Source of the DNA: JANXLS01 sp038227045
Lineage (GTDB): Bacteria > Planctomycetota > SZUA-567 > H5-PLA8
Assembly: GCA_038227045.1 (NCBI GenBank)
Contig: JBBRQD010000102.1
Location: forward strand, 1 to 18,441
Length of the DNA: 18,441 nucleotides
Direction: 5' to 3'
A program made the position numbers and the translations under genes. Position 1 is the stretch's first letter. Every line of letters starts with the position of its first letter. Below, piece after piece: positions 7,921 through 15,373 of this stretch. The notes beneath the pieces are model-generated. The model made no database searches. It saw only the letters and a list, made by a program, of their open reading frames with translations, and was not told where the DNA came from.

Positions 7921-10875
7921 ATGCGTGGCATGGCACTCACTTTGTTTGTTCTTGTGGCGCTGAGCGGATCGCTCGCGGCTTCTGAGAGCGGCGAGGAGTT
8001 CTTTGAGAAGCGCGTGCGGCCGATGCTTCACGGGCAGTGCGAAAAATGCCATGGGCCGGAGAAACAAAAGGGCGGATTGCGGGTCGATTCCCGGGCGGCG
8101 CTGCTTAAAGGTGGCGATACCGGGCCGGCGCTTGTTCCGGGCGATGCGGATGGCAGCTTGCTGCTGAAAGCCGTGCGGCATTTAGACCCGGATTTGAAGA
8201 TGCCGCCGGCAAAAGAAGGACCGAAGCTGTCGGATGCCGTCATCGGCGATCTTGCGGCCTGGGTTAAGGCGGGTGCGATTTTTCCCGCGGCGAGCGCAGG
8301 CGTGGTGGCGAAGCATTGGGCCTTTGAGCCGGTGACGAATCCGCCGGTTCCGCTGCCACTTTCGGACGAAGTGAAGACAACGGTTGACGCGTTCGTTATG
8401 GCGAAACTTCGCGCGGCTGGAGTCAAGATCGCGCCGGCGGCAGACAAGCGCACGCTGATTCGCCGCGCGACTTACGATTTGACCGGGCTTCCGCCGACGC
8501 CAGAAGAAGTCGACGCGTTCATTGCCGATTCGTCGCCGGACGCGTATGCAAAACTCGTCGAGCGGTTGCTGGCGTCGCCGGCTTATGGCGAGCGCTGGGG
8601 GCGCAAGTGGCTGGATGTGGTGCGCTACGCGGACAGCGCGGGCGACAATTCGGATTATCCCGCGCCGAACGCCTGGCGCTATCGCAACTATGTCATCAAC
8701 GCGTTCAATCAGGACATGCCTTACGATCAGTTTTTGCGCGAGCAGCTCGCGGGCGATTTGATCGCCGCGGGCATGCCACCCGAAAAGGCTGCGGAGCATA
8801 TCGTGGCCACGGGCTATCTCGCCGTCGCGCGGCGCTTTGGCGGCAGCAAGGTCGACGCCGATTTTTATCTGTCGATCGAGGACACGATCGACACCGTTGG
8901 CAAATCGGTGGTCGGCCTGACGATTGCCTGCGCGCGCTGCCACAATCACAAATACGATCCGATCACGGCGCGCGATTTCTATGGGCTGTATGGCATTTTT
9001 TCGTCGACGCGTTTCAGCTTCCCCGGCAACGAAGAGGCACAGCGCCCGCGCGACCTTGTGCCGATTTCGGGAAATGTCGCGGAACTGAAAGCGTTCGAAG
9101 CTGAATTTTCGAAGCTCGACGCGGAGGTGAAGCGCGTTCAGGCGGAACTTACGGAGAAGCGCAAAGCGTTCGCGGCGTCGGTGCCGGTCAAGCTGGCGAG
9201 CGGCGATATTCCGAATGGCGGGAAGCAGGATTTCGGGGTGGGGGATTTGGCGGAACCCGAGTCGCTCGTGCGCATGAAAGCGGGGGAAATGCTGCAGCTT
9301 ACGATAAATCCGAAGATGGACTATGGGGCGGATTCGACGCAGATTGAGTTTGAAATTGTAGAGTCCGGCGGCACGCGGACGTGGTCGCTGTCGCGCGACG
9401 TGGTCGAACACTTTGCCGACCCGCACGACGAAAGCCGCTTTGGCGCGTGGTGTCTGCTGGACGCAACGGCGGCTCCGGCGCTGTTCACGCGGCTGGAGCG
9501 CGATGCTGGAAAACATGCGGGATTGCATGTGCGCCGCGGATCGGCGGAGTTTCCGCTGGTTGAAGCGTATACGCCCACGACGCCGCTCAAGATCGTCAAT
9601 GCGACGCTCGCGCCGCGCTCAATTATCGTTCATCCTGCGCCGAAGGGCGACGTGGCTGTCGCATGGGAATGTCCGGCGGACGGCGCGTTCACTATAAAGG
9701 GGCGCGTTATTGACATTGATCCGGGCGGCGGCGATGGCGTCGCGTGGAAGCTGGAACGTCGTCCGGGCATAGCGGCGGCGTTGAACGGGGCGCTTGAAAC
9801 CACGAAATTACGCGATGCGGCGACGAAGAAGCGCGACGAATTCGCGGCGAAGAAGCCGGCTGTCGATATGGCGTACGCTGTCGCCGAGGGCAAGCCGGCG
9901 AACGCGCGCATTCACAAGCGTGGCGAACCGAAAGAACTGGGCGACGAAGTTCCGCGCAAGAACATCGAACTTTTTGGAGGGCAGACGATCAGCGATCCCG
10001 CGTCCAGCGGCCGGCTCGATCTCGCGCGCTGGTTCACCGATGCGAAGAATCCGCTCACGGCGCGCGTGATGGCAAACCGAATTTGGCTCGGGCATTTTGG
10101 CCGCGGGATTGTTGCCACGCCGAACGATTTCGGCACGCGCGGCGCGCCGCCGACTCATCCTGAACTGCTTGACCATCTCGCGACGAAGTTCGTCGAGAGC
10201 GGCTGGAGCATCAAGGCCATGCACCGGCTGATCATGTTGAGCGCGGCGTATCAGCGTTCGAGCGCGGCCGATGGCGCGCCGAGCGCGGATTATGCGCGCT
10301 TCGAGCGCCGCCGGCTCGACGCCGAGCAGATTCGCGACACGCTGCTGGATCTCAGCGGCGAACTCGACCGCGTGCCCGGCGCGGGCCATCCGTTTCCCGC
10401 TGAGAACACGTGGGGCTTTACGCAGCACAATCCGTTCAAGGCTGTTTACGATTCGTCGAAGCGCAGCGTTTACTTGATGAATCAGCGCATTCAGCGCCAT
10501 CCATTCCTGGCGCTGTTCGATGGGGCCGACACGAACATGAGCACTCCCGTGCGGAATATCAGTACGGTGCCCACGCAGGCGTTGTTTTTCTTGAATAATC
10601 CATTTTTTCACGCGCGCAGCGAAGCGCTGGCGAAGCGCATGCTTTCGCTTTCGGACGATGCGCAGCGTATTGCCTTTGCTTACCGGCTATGTTTGCAGCG
10701 CGCGCCCAGCGAGGCGGAAATTAAGCGCGCGAAGAATCTGGTTGGGACGTACCAAGCGGAGCTTGCGGCCGCTGCCGCCACAGCGAGTCAATCCGTTGAA
10801 CAACGAACTCTGGCCAGTTGGAGCGCGTTTGCGCGCGTGTTGCTGGGATCGAATGAACTCCTCTACTTGGATTAA
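7921..10875 (+). CDS. Secreted PSCyt1-DUF1549-DUF1553 protein
   Basis: This 984-residue exported protein has a Sec signal at residues 4-20. A PSCyt1 cytochrome domain has CEKCH at 40-44 and the distal LKMPP segment near 100. DUF1549 (about 150-365) includes the family's YGERWGRKWLD and CARCHNHKYDPI; the latter is a second potential heme-binding CxxCH at 337-341. A divergent middle with short coiled-coil-like stretches (about 395-425 and 620-650) and a beta-rich region (about 455-615) follows. DUF1553 (about 690-980) has NPLTARVMANRIWLGHFGRG and NEDFG-like TPNDFG. The ATG at 7921 is the first that gives a proper signal peptide; frames extending upstream read through the REP-like repeat. It lies 50 bases after the amidohydrolase and three bases before the DUF1501 gene. 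Extracytoplasmic redox function is the usual proposal; no substrate is known. Confidence 0.88.
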   Translation: MRGMALTLFVLVALSGSLAASESGEEFFEKRVRPMLHGQCEKCHGPEKQKGGLRVDSRAALLKGGDTGPALVPGDADGSLLLKAVRHLDPDLKMPPAKEGPKLSDAVIGDLAAWVKAGAIFPAASAGVVAKHWAFEPVTNPPVPLPLSDEVKTTVDAFVMAKLRAAGVKIAPAADKRTLIRRATYDLTGLPPTPEEVDAFIADSSPDAYAKLVERLLASPAYGERWGRKWLDVVRYADSAGDNSDYPAPNAWRYRNYVINAFNQDMPYDQFLREQLAGDLIAAGMPPEKAAEHIVATGYLAVARRFGGSKVDADFYLSIEDTIDTVGKSVVGLTIACARCHNHKYDPITARDFYGLYGIFSSTRFSFPGNEEAQRPRDLVPISGNVAELKAFEAEFSKLDAEVKRVQAELTEKRKAFAASVPVKLASGDIPNGGKQDFGVGDLAEPESLVRMKAGEMLQLTINPKMDYGADSTQIEFEIVESGGTRTWSLSRDVVEHFADPHDESRFGAWCLLDATAAPALFTRLERDAGKHAGLHVRRGSAEFPLVEAYTPTTPLKIVNATLAPRSIIVHPAPKGDVAVAWECPADGAFTIKGRVIDIDPGGGDGVAWKLERRPGIAAALNGALETTKLRDAATKKRDEFAAKKPAVDMAYAVAEGKPANARIHKRGEPKELGDEVPRKNIELFGGQTISDPASSGRLDLARWFTDAKNPLTARVMANRIWLGHFGRGIVATPNDFGTRGAPPTHPELLDHLATKFVESGWSIKAMHRLIMLSAAYQRSSAADGAPSADYARFERRRLDAEQIRDTLLDLSGELDRVPGAGHPFPAENTWGFTQHNPFKAVYDSSKRSVYLMNQRIQRHPFLALFDGADTNMSTPVRNISTVPTQALFFLNNPFFHARSEALAKRMLSLSDDAQRIAFAYRLCLQRAPSEAEIKRAKNLVGTYQAELAAAAATASQSVEQRTLASWSAFARVLLGSNELLYLD

Positions 10876-10878
10876 ATC

Positions 10879-12279
10879 ATGAGTTGCAACGCTTGTTCCC
10901 GCCGTGGTTTTCTGCGCTCGTTTGTCGCCGGTTCGGCGCTCATGCCGGGCATCATGAGCCAACTGCTCGCGGATGAAGACCCGCTTGCGCCCAAGCAGCC
11001 TCATTTTCCGGCGAAGGCCAAGCGCGTTATTTTTCTCTTCATGACCGGCGGCGTTTCGCACGTCGACACGTTCGATCCCAAGCCGCAGTTGTTCGCCGAT
11101 CACGGCAAAGAGGTGAAGGCCGACCATCCCGAGATTCAGAACCGCCCGGGCTACGAACGCATTTTTCTGAAAAAACCGCAGTGGGAATTTGCGAAGCACG
11201 GGCAATGCGGCACCGAGGTGAGCACGCTGTTTCCGTTTGTGGCTGAACAGGTCGATGACATCGCGCTGATTCGCTCGATGAACACGTCGCACTCGAATCA
11301 CTTCAACGCGACGCTGGGCATGCACACGGGTTCGTTCACGTTTGCGCGGCCGAGCATGGGCGCGTGGGTGAGCTATGGATTGGGCAGCGAGAATCGCAAT
11401 CTGCCTTCGTTCATGGTGATCGCTCCGCGCATGACTTATGCGGGAGCTCAGGTTTGGGCCAGCGATTTTTTACCGGCTGAGCACCAGGGCACGCACGTGC
11501 TGCCGGGCGGAGAGCCGATCGCGAATGTCGCGCGCCGCGCGGCCAGCACGCGCTTGCAGGAAATCGAGCTGGCCGCGGCGCAGGAGATGAACGCGGAGCA
11601 TCTGGCCATGCGCGCTGGCGCCGGGGGCGATCCGCTGCTCACGGCGCGCATGCGCTCGTTTCAGACGGCGTTCGGCATGCAGACCGAAGCGCCGGAAGCC
11701 TTCGATCTTGCGAAAGAAAGCGACGCCACGCTGGCGCTCTATGGCTTGAAGCGCGGGCAGACATCGGGCTTCGGCTGGCAGTGCCTGATGGCGCGGCGGC
11801 TGGCTGAGCGCGGCGTGCGCTTTGTCGAACTGATAGACACCGGCTCCAGCGAAAACTGGGATTCGCACGGCGACATGATGGATCATGCGCGCCTCGCGAA
11901 AAATGTGGATCAGCCGATTGCAGGATTACTGAAAGATTTGAAAGCGCGCGGGATGCTCGACGATACGCTGGTGGTGTGGACCTCTGAATTTGGGCGTACG
12001 CCATTCAACAACAAGGCCGACGCCAAAGGGCGTGAACATCACAGTTGGGCTTTCAGTTCATGGCTCGCCGGCGGCGGCGTGAAGCGCGGCATTGCTTATG
12101 GCGAATCCGACGAACACGGCATGCGCGTGGCCCGCGATGGCGTTCACGTGCATGATTTTCATGCCACTATTCTTCACCTCATGGGCATGGATCACAAGCG
12201 CTTGACCTATCGTCACAGCGGGCGTGATTACCGGTTGACGGATGTGCATGGGGACGTGGTGAAGGCGATTCTGGCGTGA
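10879..12279 (+). CDS. DUF1501 protein with twin-arginine signal
   Basis: This 466-residue protein of the DUF1501 family has the sulfatase/alkaline-phosphatase-like fold. A Tat motif SRRGFLRS occupies residues 7-14, followed by a hydrophobic stretch to about residue 28. Family motifs include FLFMTGGVSHVDTFDPKP (about 51-68), SNHFNATLGMHTG (about 138-150), DTGSSENWDSHGDMMDH (about 317-333), WTSEFGRTPF (about 369-378) and a His pair near GREHHSWAF (about 386-394). These His/Asp-rich segments are where the fold binds metal. The start is three bases after the stop of the DUF1549/DUF1553 gene, the nearly invariant gene pair in PVC genomes. It is the last gene of the operon. Enzymatic activity has not been established for the family. 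Confidence 0.88.
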   Translation: MSCNACSRRGFLRSFVAGSALMPGIMSQLLADEDPLAPKQPHFPAKAKRVIFLFMTGGVSHVDTFDPKPQLFADHGKEVKADHPEIQNRPGYERIFLKKPQWEFAKHGQCGTEVSTLFPFVAEQVDDIALIRSMNTSHSNHFNATLGMHTGSFTFARPSMGAWVSYGLGSENRNLPSFMVIAPRMTYAGAQVWASDFLPAEHQGTHVLPGGEPIANVARRAASTRLQEIELAAAQEMNAEHLAMRAGAGGDPLLTARMRSFQTAFGMQTEAPEAFDLAKESDATLALYGLKRGQTSGFGWQCLMARRLAERGVRFVELIDTGSSENWDSHGDMMDHARLAKNVDQPIAGLLKDLKARGMLDDTLVVWTSEFGRTPFNNKADAKGREHHSWAFSSWLAGGGVKRGIAYGESDEHGMRVARDGVHVHDFHATILHLMGMDHKRLTYRHSGRDYRLTDVHGDVVKAILA

Positions 12280-12309
12280 TTGCGGTGATTTCAAACGCCA
12301 GAATTAAAC

Positions 12310-12349
12310 GCGGATGGATGCGGATTACCGCAGATGGGCGCGGATGAAT
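12310..12349 (+). repeat. Four tandem GCGGATNNNN-type decamers
   Basis: Four consecutive ten-base units start with GCGGAT, GCGGAT, GCAGAT and GCGGAT at 12310, 12320, 12330 and 12340, with variable last four bases. A weaker GCAGAT/ATCCGC echo follows at about 12362-12374. They sit about 50 bases left of the MITE-like element. Units of this kind (CGCGGATNNA) are common as degenerate intergenic repeats in verrucomicrobial genomes; this is from recollection, not a search. Confidence 0.6.
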
Positions 12350-12396
12350 TTCGCTGTAAGAGCAGATATCCGCACTTCTAATGTTTCAATTCTTGT

Positions 12397-12561
12397 TATT
12401 GACCCGCGCATTTCTAAAGCATCATTCTCGCTTGCGGCGGGCGGTGTTGAACTTCGTTGGTCTCGCACGGCGTATCTTCCCAATACGCCTTTGCTCGACC
12501 GCCTCGTTCAACTTGCCCGGCGCGGCGCGATAATGACGCTTTAGAAACGCGCGGGTCAATA
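12397..12561. mobile_element. Complete 165-bp MITE-like element with 34-bp imperfect terminal inverted repeats
   Basis: The left terminus begins TA-TTGACCCGCGC and the right terminus ends GCGCGGGTCAA-TA. About 34 bases at each end are inverted copies with three mismatches, and weaker inverted symmetry continues toward the centre (GTTGAAC at about 12446 against GTTCAAC near 12509). TA at both outer edges (12397-12398 and 12560-12561) fits a two-base TA target duplication, the hallmark of IS630/Tc1-mariner elements. A second copy in the same orientation ends at 138. There is no room for a transposase, so the element is non-autonomous. Confidence 0.75.
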
Positions 12562-12826
12562 GCGCGCAAAGATTTTTTGCAAGCCGTCTCGACCCCTTGG
12601 TTTTCAGCACCGAAGTTGCGAATCCTTAAAGCCCAGAGCAGAGTCCTGGGCATACAAATCAATCCACACATGATGAAACACGAATGTCCAATTTCCGCTG
12701 GTGGTGGCGGGAATTTGGTTGATTGGGCACACAGATTTAATGTGGAATGGCCGTTGCTTAGCTAATCAACTGATGAATGGCTCCAGAGGGCATTGAGCAC
12801 AATTGGACTTTTAAAGGAGGCACATC

Positions 12827-13432
12827 ATGGCATACGCATATCAGAACACCGTCATGGCGACATTTGACAACCGGAGATCGGCGGACAAGGCCGTTGCGGA
12901 TTTGAAAGCGGCCGGCTTTCGCGAAGCAGAAATAGGACTCGCCGGACCCCATAGCCCGGTCTACACACAGGTTGACGCAGCGGTAGACGCTCCGCCAACG
13001 GAAGAAGAACAGATCGAAGATTTGGCTGCGGGGGCTGGGGCTGGCGCGGTGACCGGGGCTGGAGCGGGGGCGCTGGTGGGATTGGGTGCCATGACCTTTA
13101 TCCCTTTGATCCTTATCCCTGGCATTGGACCGATCCTCGCGGGAGGCAGTCTTGCCGTAATTTTGGCGAGCGCTGCCGGTGGAGCGGCAATGGGCGGCGT
13201 CGCCGGCGCGCTGATTGAGGCGGGCGCATCGGAAGTTGACGCGGAGCATTATGAGCGCGAATTGAAAACGGGAAAGACCATTGTGACCGTGCAGGCCGAA
13301 GGACGTGCGGACAAGGTCGCCGAGATTTTTTATAAAAACGGCGGACACGATCGGCAGAACAGTTGGACGGCTCAACATGCCAAGCACAGGCCTGAGATGG
13401 AAACGGAAAGCGTGGTTGTGCCGTTGATGTAG
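12827..13432 (+). CDS. YflT/general-stress-type protein with glycine zipper
   Basis: This 201-residue protein begins with a ferredoxin-like domain (about residues 5-45: VMATFDNRRSADKAVADLKAAGF) resembling the YflT/general stress protein 17M family. A Gly/Ala-rich hydrophobic centre (about 65-130) follows, with zipper repeats AGAGAGAVTGAGAGALVGLG and a proline-broken hydrophobic stretch (IPLILIPGIGPILAGG). The C-terminal half (about 132-170) returns to a mixed alpha/beta pattern (TIVTVQAEGRADKVAEIFYKNGG). There is no signal peptide. A near-perfect Shine-Dalgarno AAAGGAGG at 12813-12820, six bases before the ATG, predicts high translation. Proteins of this shape are usually stress-induced and of unknown mechanism; the glycine zipper suggests membrane association or oligomerisation. 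Confidence 0.75.
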   Translation: MAYAYQNTVMATFDNRRSADKAVADLKAAGFREAEIGLAGPHSPVYTQVDAAVDAPPTEEEQIEDLAAGAGAGAVTGAGAGALVGLGAMTFIPLILIPGIGPILAGGSLAVILASAAGGAAMGGVAGALIEAGASEVDAEHYERELKTGKTIVTVQAEGRADKVAEIFYKNGGHDRQNSWTAQHAKHRPEMETESVVVPLM

Positions 13433-13468
13433 ATCGCGAGCACTAGTTTTCGCACACATTCAATAACA

Positions 13469-13499
13469 CAAACGGCTCCCAATTCGTGGGAGCCGTTTG
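13469..13499. terminator. 13-bp perfect hairpin between convergent genes
   Basis: CAAACGGCTCCCA (13469-13481) pairs perfectly with TGGGAGCCGTTTG (13487-13499) around the loop ATTCG. It lies between the stop of the stress-type gene (+) and the stop of the fibre-like gene (-), so it can serve both. Each arm begins with A residues and ends with T residues, giving a short U-run in either direction. The same arms recur at 15323-15352. Confidence 0.75.
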
Positions 13500-13532
13500 C
13501 ACTTGGTCAATCGATCGACCGGGTTATGCGGA

Positions 13533-15188
13533 TCAATTGATCTTGAACCAATTCGCTCCGTCACTGACGATTTGAACAACCGTGCCCGCGGCGATATTCA
13601 GAGGCACCACGGAGTAATTCGTCCCATCAATCGTTTCGCTATTGATCGTGTACAGTACGAAAGTCACCGTGCCTTTGTTCTTGATGTACAGAATTCGCCC
13701 TGTGATTCCGCTCGCGTCGGGCAGGTTTGCGCCGCTGCCGGCAGTGCTTCCAGTGAAGACAAACACGCAATCCGTTCCGCTCAGAATGGAAACTAAGCTG
13801 GACGTTTTGCGGAATCCAACCGCGACCGAGCCGTTCACCTGCAAGTATGAATTCGGCGCGGTGGTGCCAATGCCGACCAGCGTGTCGGATGCGGCGCCGT
13901 TCACTCCGCCGATCGAACCCAGCACAAGACTGTTGCTGGCGGAAACGAAGGCGTTGGCGCCGACTGCGGTCGAGTTGGTGATGCCGGCCGCTCCATTCGT
14001 GGAGTCTCCGAGCAATGTGTTGTGGCTTTCGGTTGTCAGGCTGCTGCCGGTATTGCCGCCAAGGAAGGTATTGTTCGTTCCGAGGGTGATTCCCGTTCCG
14101 GCGATGTTTCCAATGAACGTATTGCCCAAGCCGGTCGTGGTGAACTGGCCCGCGCCTGCTCCGAAGAAGGAATTGAAACTGCCCGTGGTTTTATTTCCGG
14201 CGTTGATGCCGAAGTAGCAGTCCTGAGTTCCCGCAGAGTTGGTTGCGCCGGCACCGGAGCCAAAGAAGGCATTGTTGCTGGCGGTGTTTGTCGCGCCGGC
14301 TTGATCGCCGAAGAAGGCGTTGTTGTTGCCTGTGGCAGTGGCGAAACCCGCGTGCCAGCCGAAGAAATTGTTGGCATTACCGTTGAAACTATTGAAACCG
14401 GCAGCTTGTCCGACGAAGTTGTTGTTACTGCCGGAATCGTTGAACGCGCCCGCGCCTTGACCGATGAACACGTTGAGCTGGCCGCTGGTGTTGCTGGAGC
14501 CGGAGTTCAAGCCGTAGAAACAGTTCGACGAGCCGCCAATGTTTGCCTTGCCGCAGTTGTGGCCGATGAACGTGTTGCCCAGTCCGGTGGTGTTGACCGC
14601 GCCCGCGTTAATGCCCACGAAATTGTTCAAGCCGCCTGTGCTGAGCGGGCGGGCTTCGACCGTGAAGCATGTGGAGACGTTGAATGTTCCGGTAAACGTT
14701 TTGTTTCCGGCGGCGGTTTGATTGGTGGTGAGGTCGACGAAATTTTGGACTGCCGAGCCTGTGCCGCCATTTGCGATAGCGACGATTCCGGTCACGTTGG
14801 CGGCAGTGCCGGAGACGTTGCCGGTGACGTTGCTCGTCACGTTGCCGACGAGGTTCCCCGAAATGGTGCCGCCCGGACCGCCGGACCACAACGCGGAGCC
14901 TGTCCCGTCGGCGGTGAGCACCATTCCCGACGATGCCGCTTCACTGTCCACTGCCGTGCCTTTGACTTTGGCCCAACGCGATTTGCCCGCGCCGTCGGCG
15001 GTCAGGGCCGATCCGGCCGTGGCGAGAACTGGGGGCGTTTTCGTGACGACGCTGTTAAACTTGGCGGTTGATGGGGAAGGCAGCGGTTTAGGTTTCGCGA
15101 CCAGGACGGCGTTGCCTTCTTCCTCCGCCATTGTGCTGGAGATAATAAGAGAAAAAAAGACGCTGAGACATACACAAAATACACGCAT
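13533..15188 (-). CDS. Secreted fibre-like repeat protein (adhesin or tail-fibre-like)
   Basis: This 551-residue protein starts at 15188, where AGGAG sits eight bases upstream and a Sec signal (MRVFCVCLSVFFSLIISS) begins; a longer reading frame to 15275 lacks both. A Pro/Lys-rich linker (30-60) precedes two LTADG-type segments (60-100), then GN-V repeats (108-135), IANGGTGS (138-145), and about fourteen 16-17-residue units (about 187-420). The unit consensus is xNxFxGxxAGxxxTxG (for example LGNTFIGNIAGTGITLG), suggesting a stacked beta structure as in trimeric adhesin heads or tail fibres. The C-terminus (about 425-551) resembles the receptor-binding-type end of such fibres (KNKGTVTFVLYT, VQIVSDGANWFKIN). 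No YadA-like membrane anchor or peptidase S74 chaperone was seen, so attachment is unexplained. Phage gene neighbours are absent, favouring a cellular surface or secreted protein. Confidence 0.7.
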   Translation of the reverse strand: MRVFCVCLSVFFSLIISSTMAEEEGNAVLVAKPKPLPSPSTAKFNSVVTKTPPVLATAGSALTADGAGKSRWAKVKGTAVDSEAASSGMVLTADGTGSALWSGGPGGTISGNLVGNVTSNVTGNVSGTAANVTGIVAIANGGTGSAVQNFVDLTTNQTAAGNKTFTGTFNVSTCFTVEARPLSTGGLNNFVGINAGAVNTTGLGNTFIGHNCGKANIGGSSNCFYGLNSGSSNTSGQLNVFIGQGAGAFNDSGSNNNFVGQAAGFNSFNGNANNFFGWHAGFATATGNNNAFFGDQAGATNTASNNAFFGSGAGATNSAGTQDCYFGINAGNKTTGSFNSFFGAGAGQFTTTGLGNTFIGNIAGTGITLGTNNTFLGGNTGSSLTTESHNTLLGDSTNGAAGITNSTAVGANAFVSASNSLVLGSIGGVNGAASDTLVGIGTTAPNSYLQVNGSVAVGFRKTSSLVSILSGTDCVFVFTGSTAGSGANLPDASGITGRILYIKNKGTVTFVLYTINSETIDGTNYSVVPLNIAAGTVVQIVSDGANWFKIN

Positions 15189-15322
15189 GACGAGACTCCT
15201 CATAAAATGAAACAATGTGGGCGCGGGAAAATCCCCTGCCTCTTTGCATGTAATAAGAAATCGATGCCAATTCATTTCACATTAAATCGCCACGCGTCGA
15301 AAAAAGTAATTTCGGGCAAATG

Positions 15323-15352
15323 AAAACGGCTCCCAGAATCGGGAGCCGTTTT
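15323..15352. terminator. 12-bp hairpin terminator downstream of pnp
   Basis: AAAACGGCTCCC (15323-15334) pairs with GGGAGCCGTTTT (15341-15352) around AGAATC. It lies 46 bases beyond the pnp stop and upstream of the divergently oriented remainder of the intergenic gap. Read on the minus strand the stem ends in UUUU followed by CAUUU, fitting a terminator for pnp. The opposite strand is followed by a longer T-rich tract (15349-15366). Its arms are the same as those of the hairpin at 13469-13499. Confidence 0.7.
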
Positions 15353-15373
15353 TGCATTTTATTTTTTAAAAAT

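Larger units (their letters stand above)
12280..12826. other. 547-base gene-free stretch
   Basis: No credible gene was found. The stretch holds the decamer repeats at 12310-12349, the complete MITE-like element at 12397-12561, and two loose inverted repeats of unknown meaning: GCCCAG/CTGGGC at 12631-12651, and CCAATTTCCGC with GCGGGAATTTGG at 12688-12718. A short reading frame at 12314-12544 is made of repeat sequence. No convincing promoter for the gene at 12827 was identified, although one must lie in the right half. Confidence 0.7.

Noticed and set aside
12271..12301. CTGGCGT/ACGCCAG inverted repeat at the end of the DUF1501 gene as a terminator
   Set aside because: The stem is only seven pairs with a 17-base loop, overlaps the stop codon and has no U-run.
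12314..12544. Short plus-strand reading frame over the decamers and MITE-like element
   Set aside because: The sequence is repeat-derived, the same peptide recurs in the partial copy at the window start, and there is no ribosome binding site.
13950..14640. Repetitive DNA that could be taken for a CRISPR or satellite array
   Set aside because: The periodicity (about 48-51 bases) is coding: it translates into 16-17-residue protein repeats in the fibre-like gene, with no identical repeats or unique spacers.
15189..15300. TTGGCA-like -35 upstream of the fibre-like gene
   Set aside because: No acceptable -10 hexamer was found at 15-19 bases on the minus strand, so no promoter is called.
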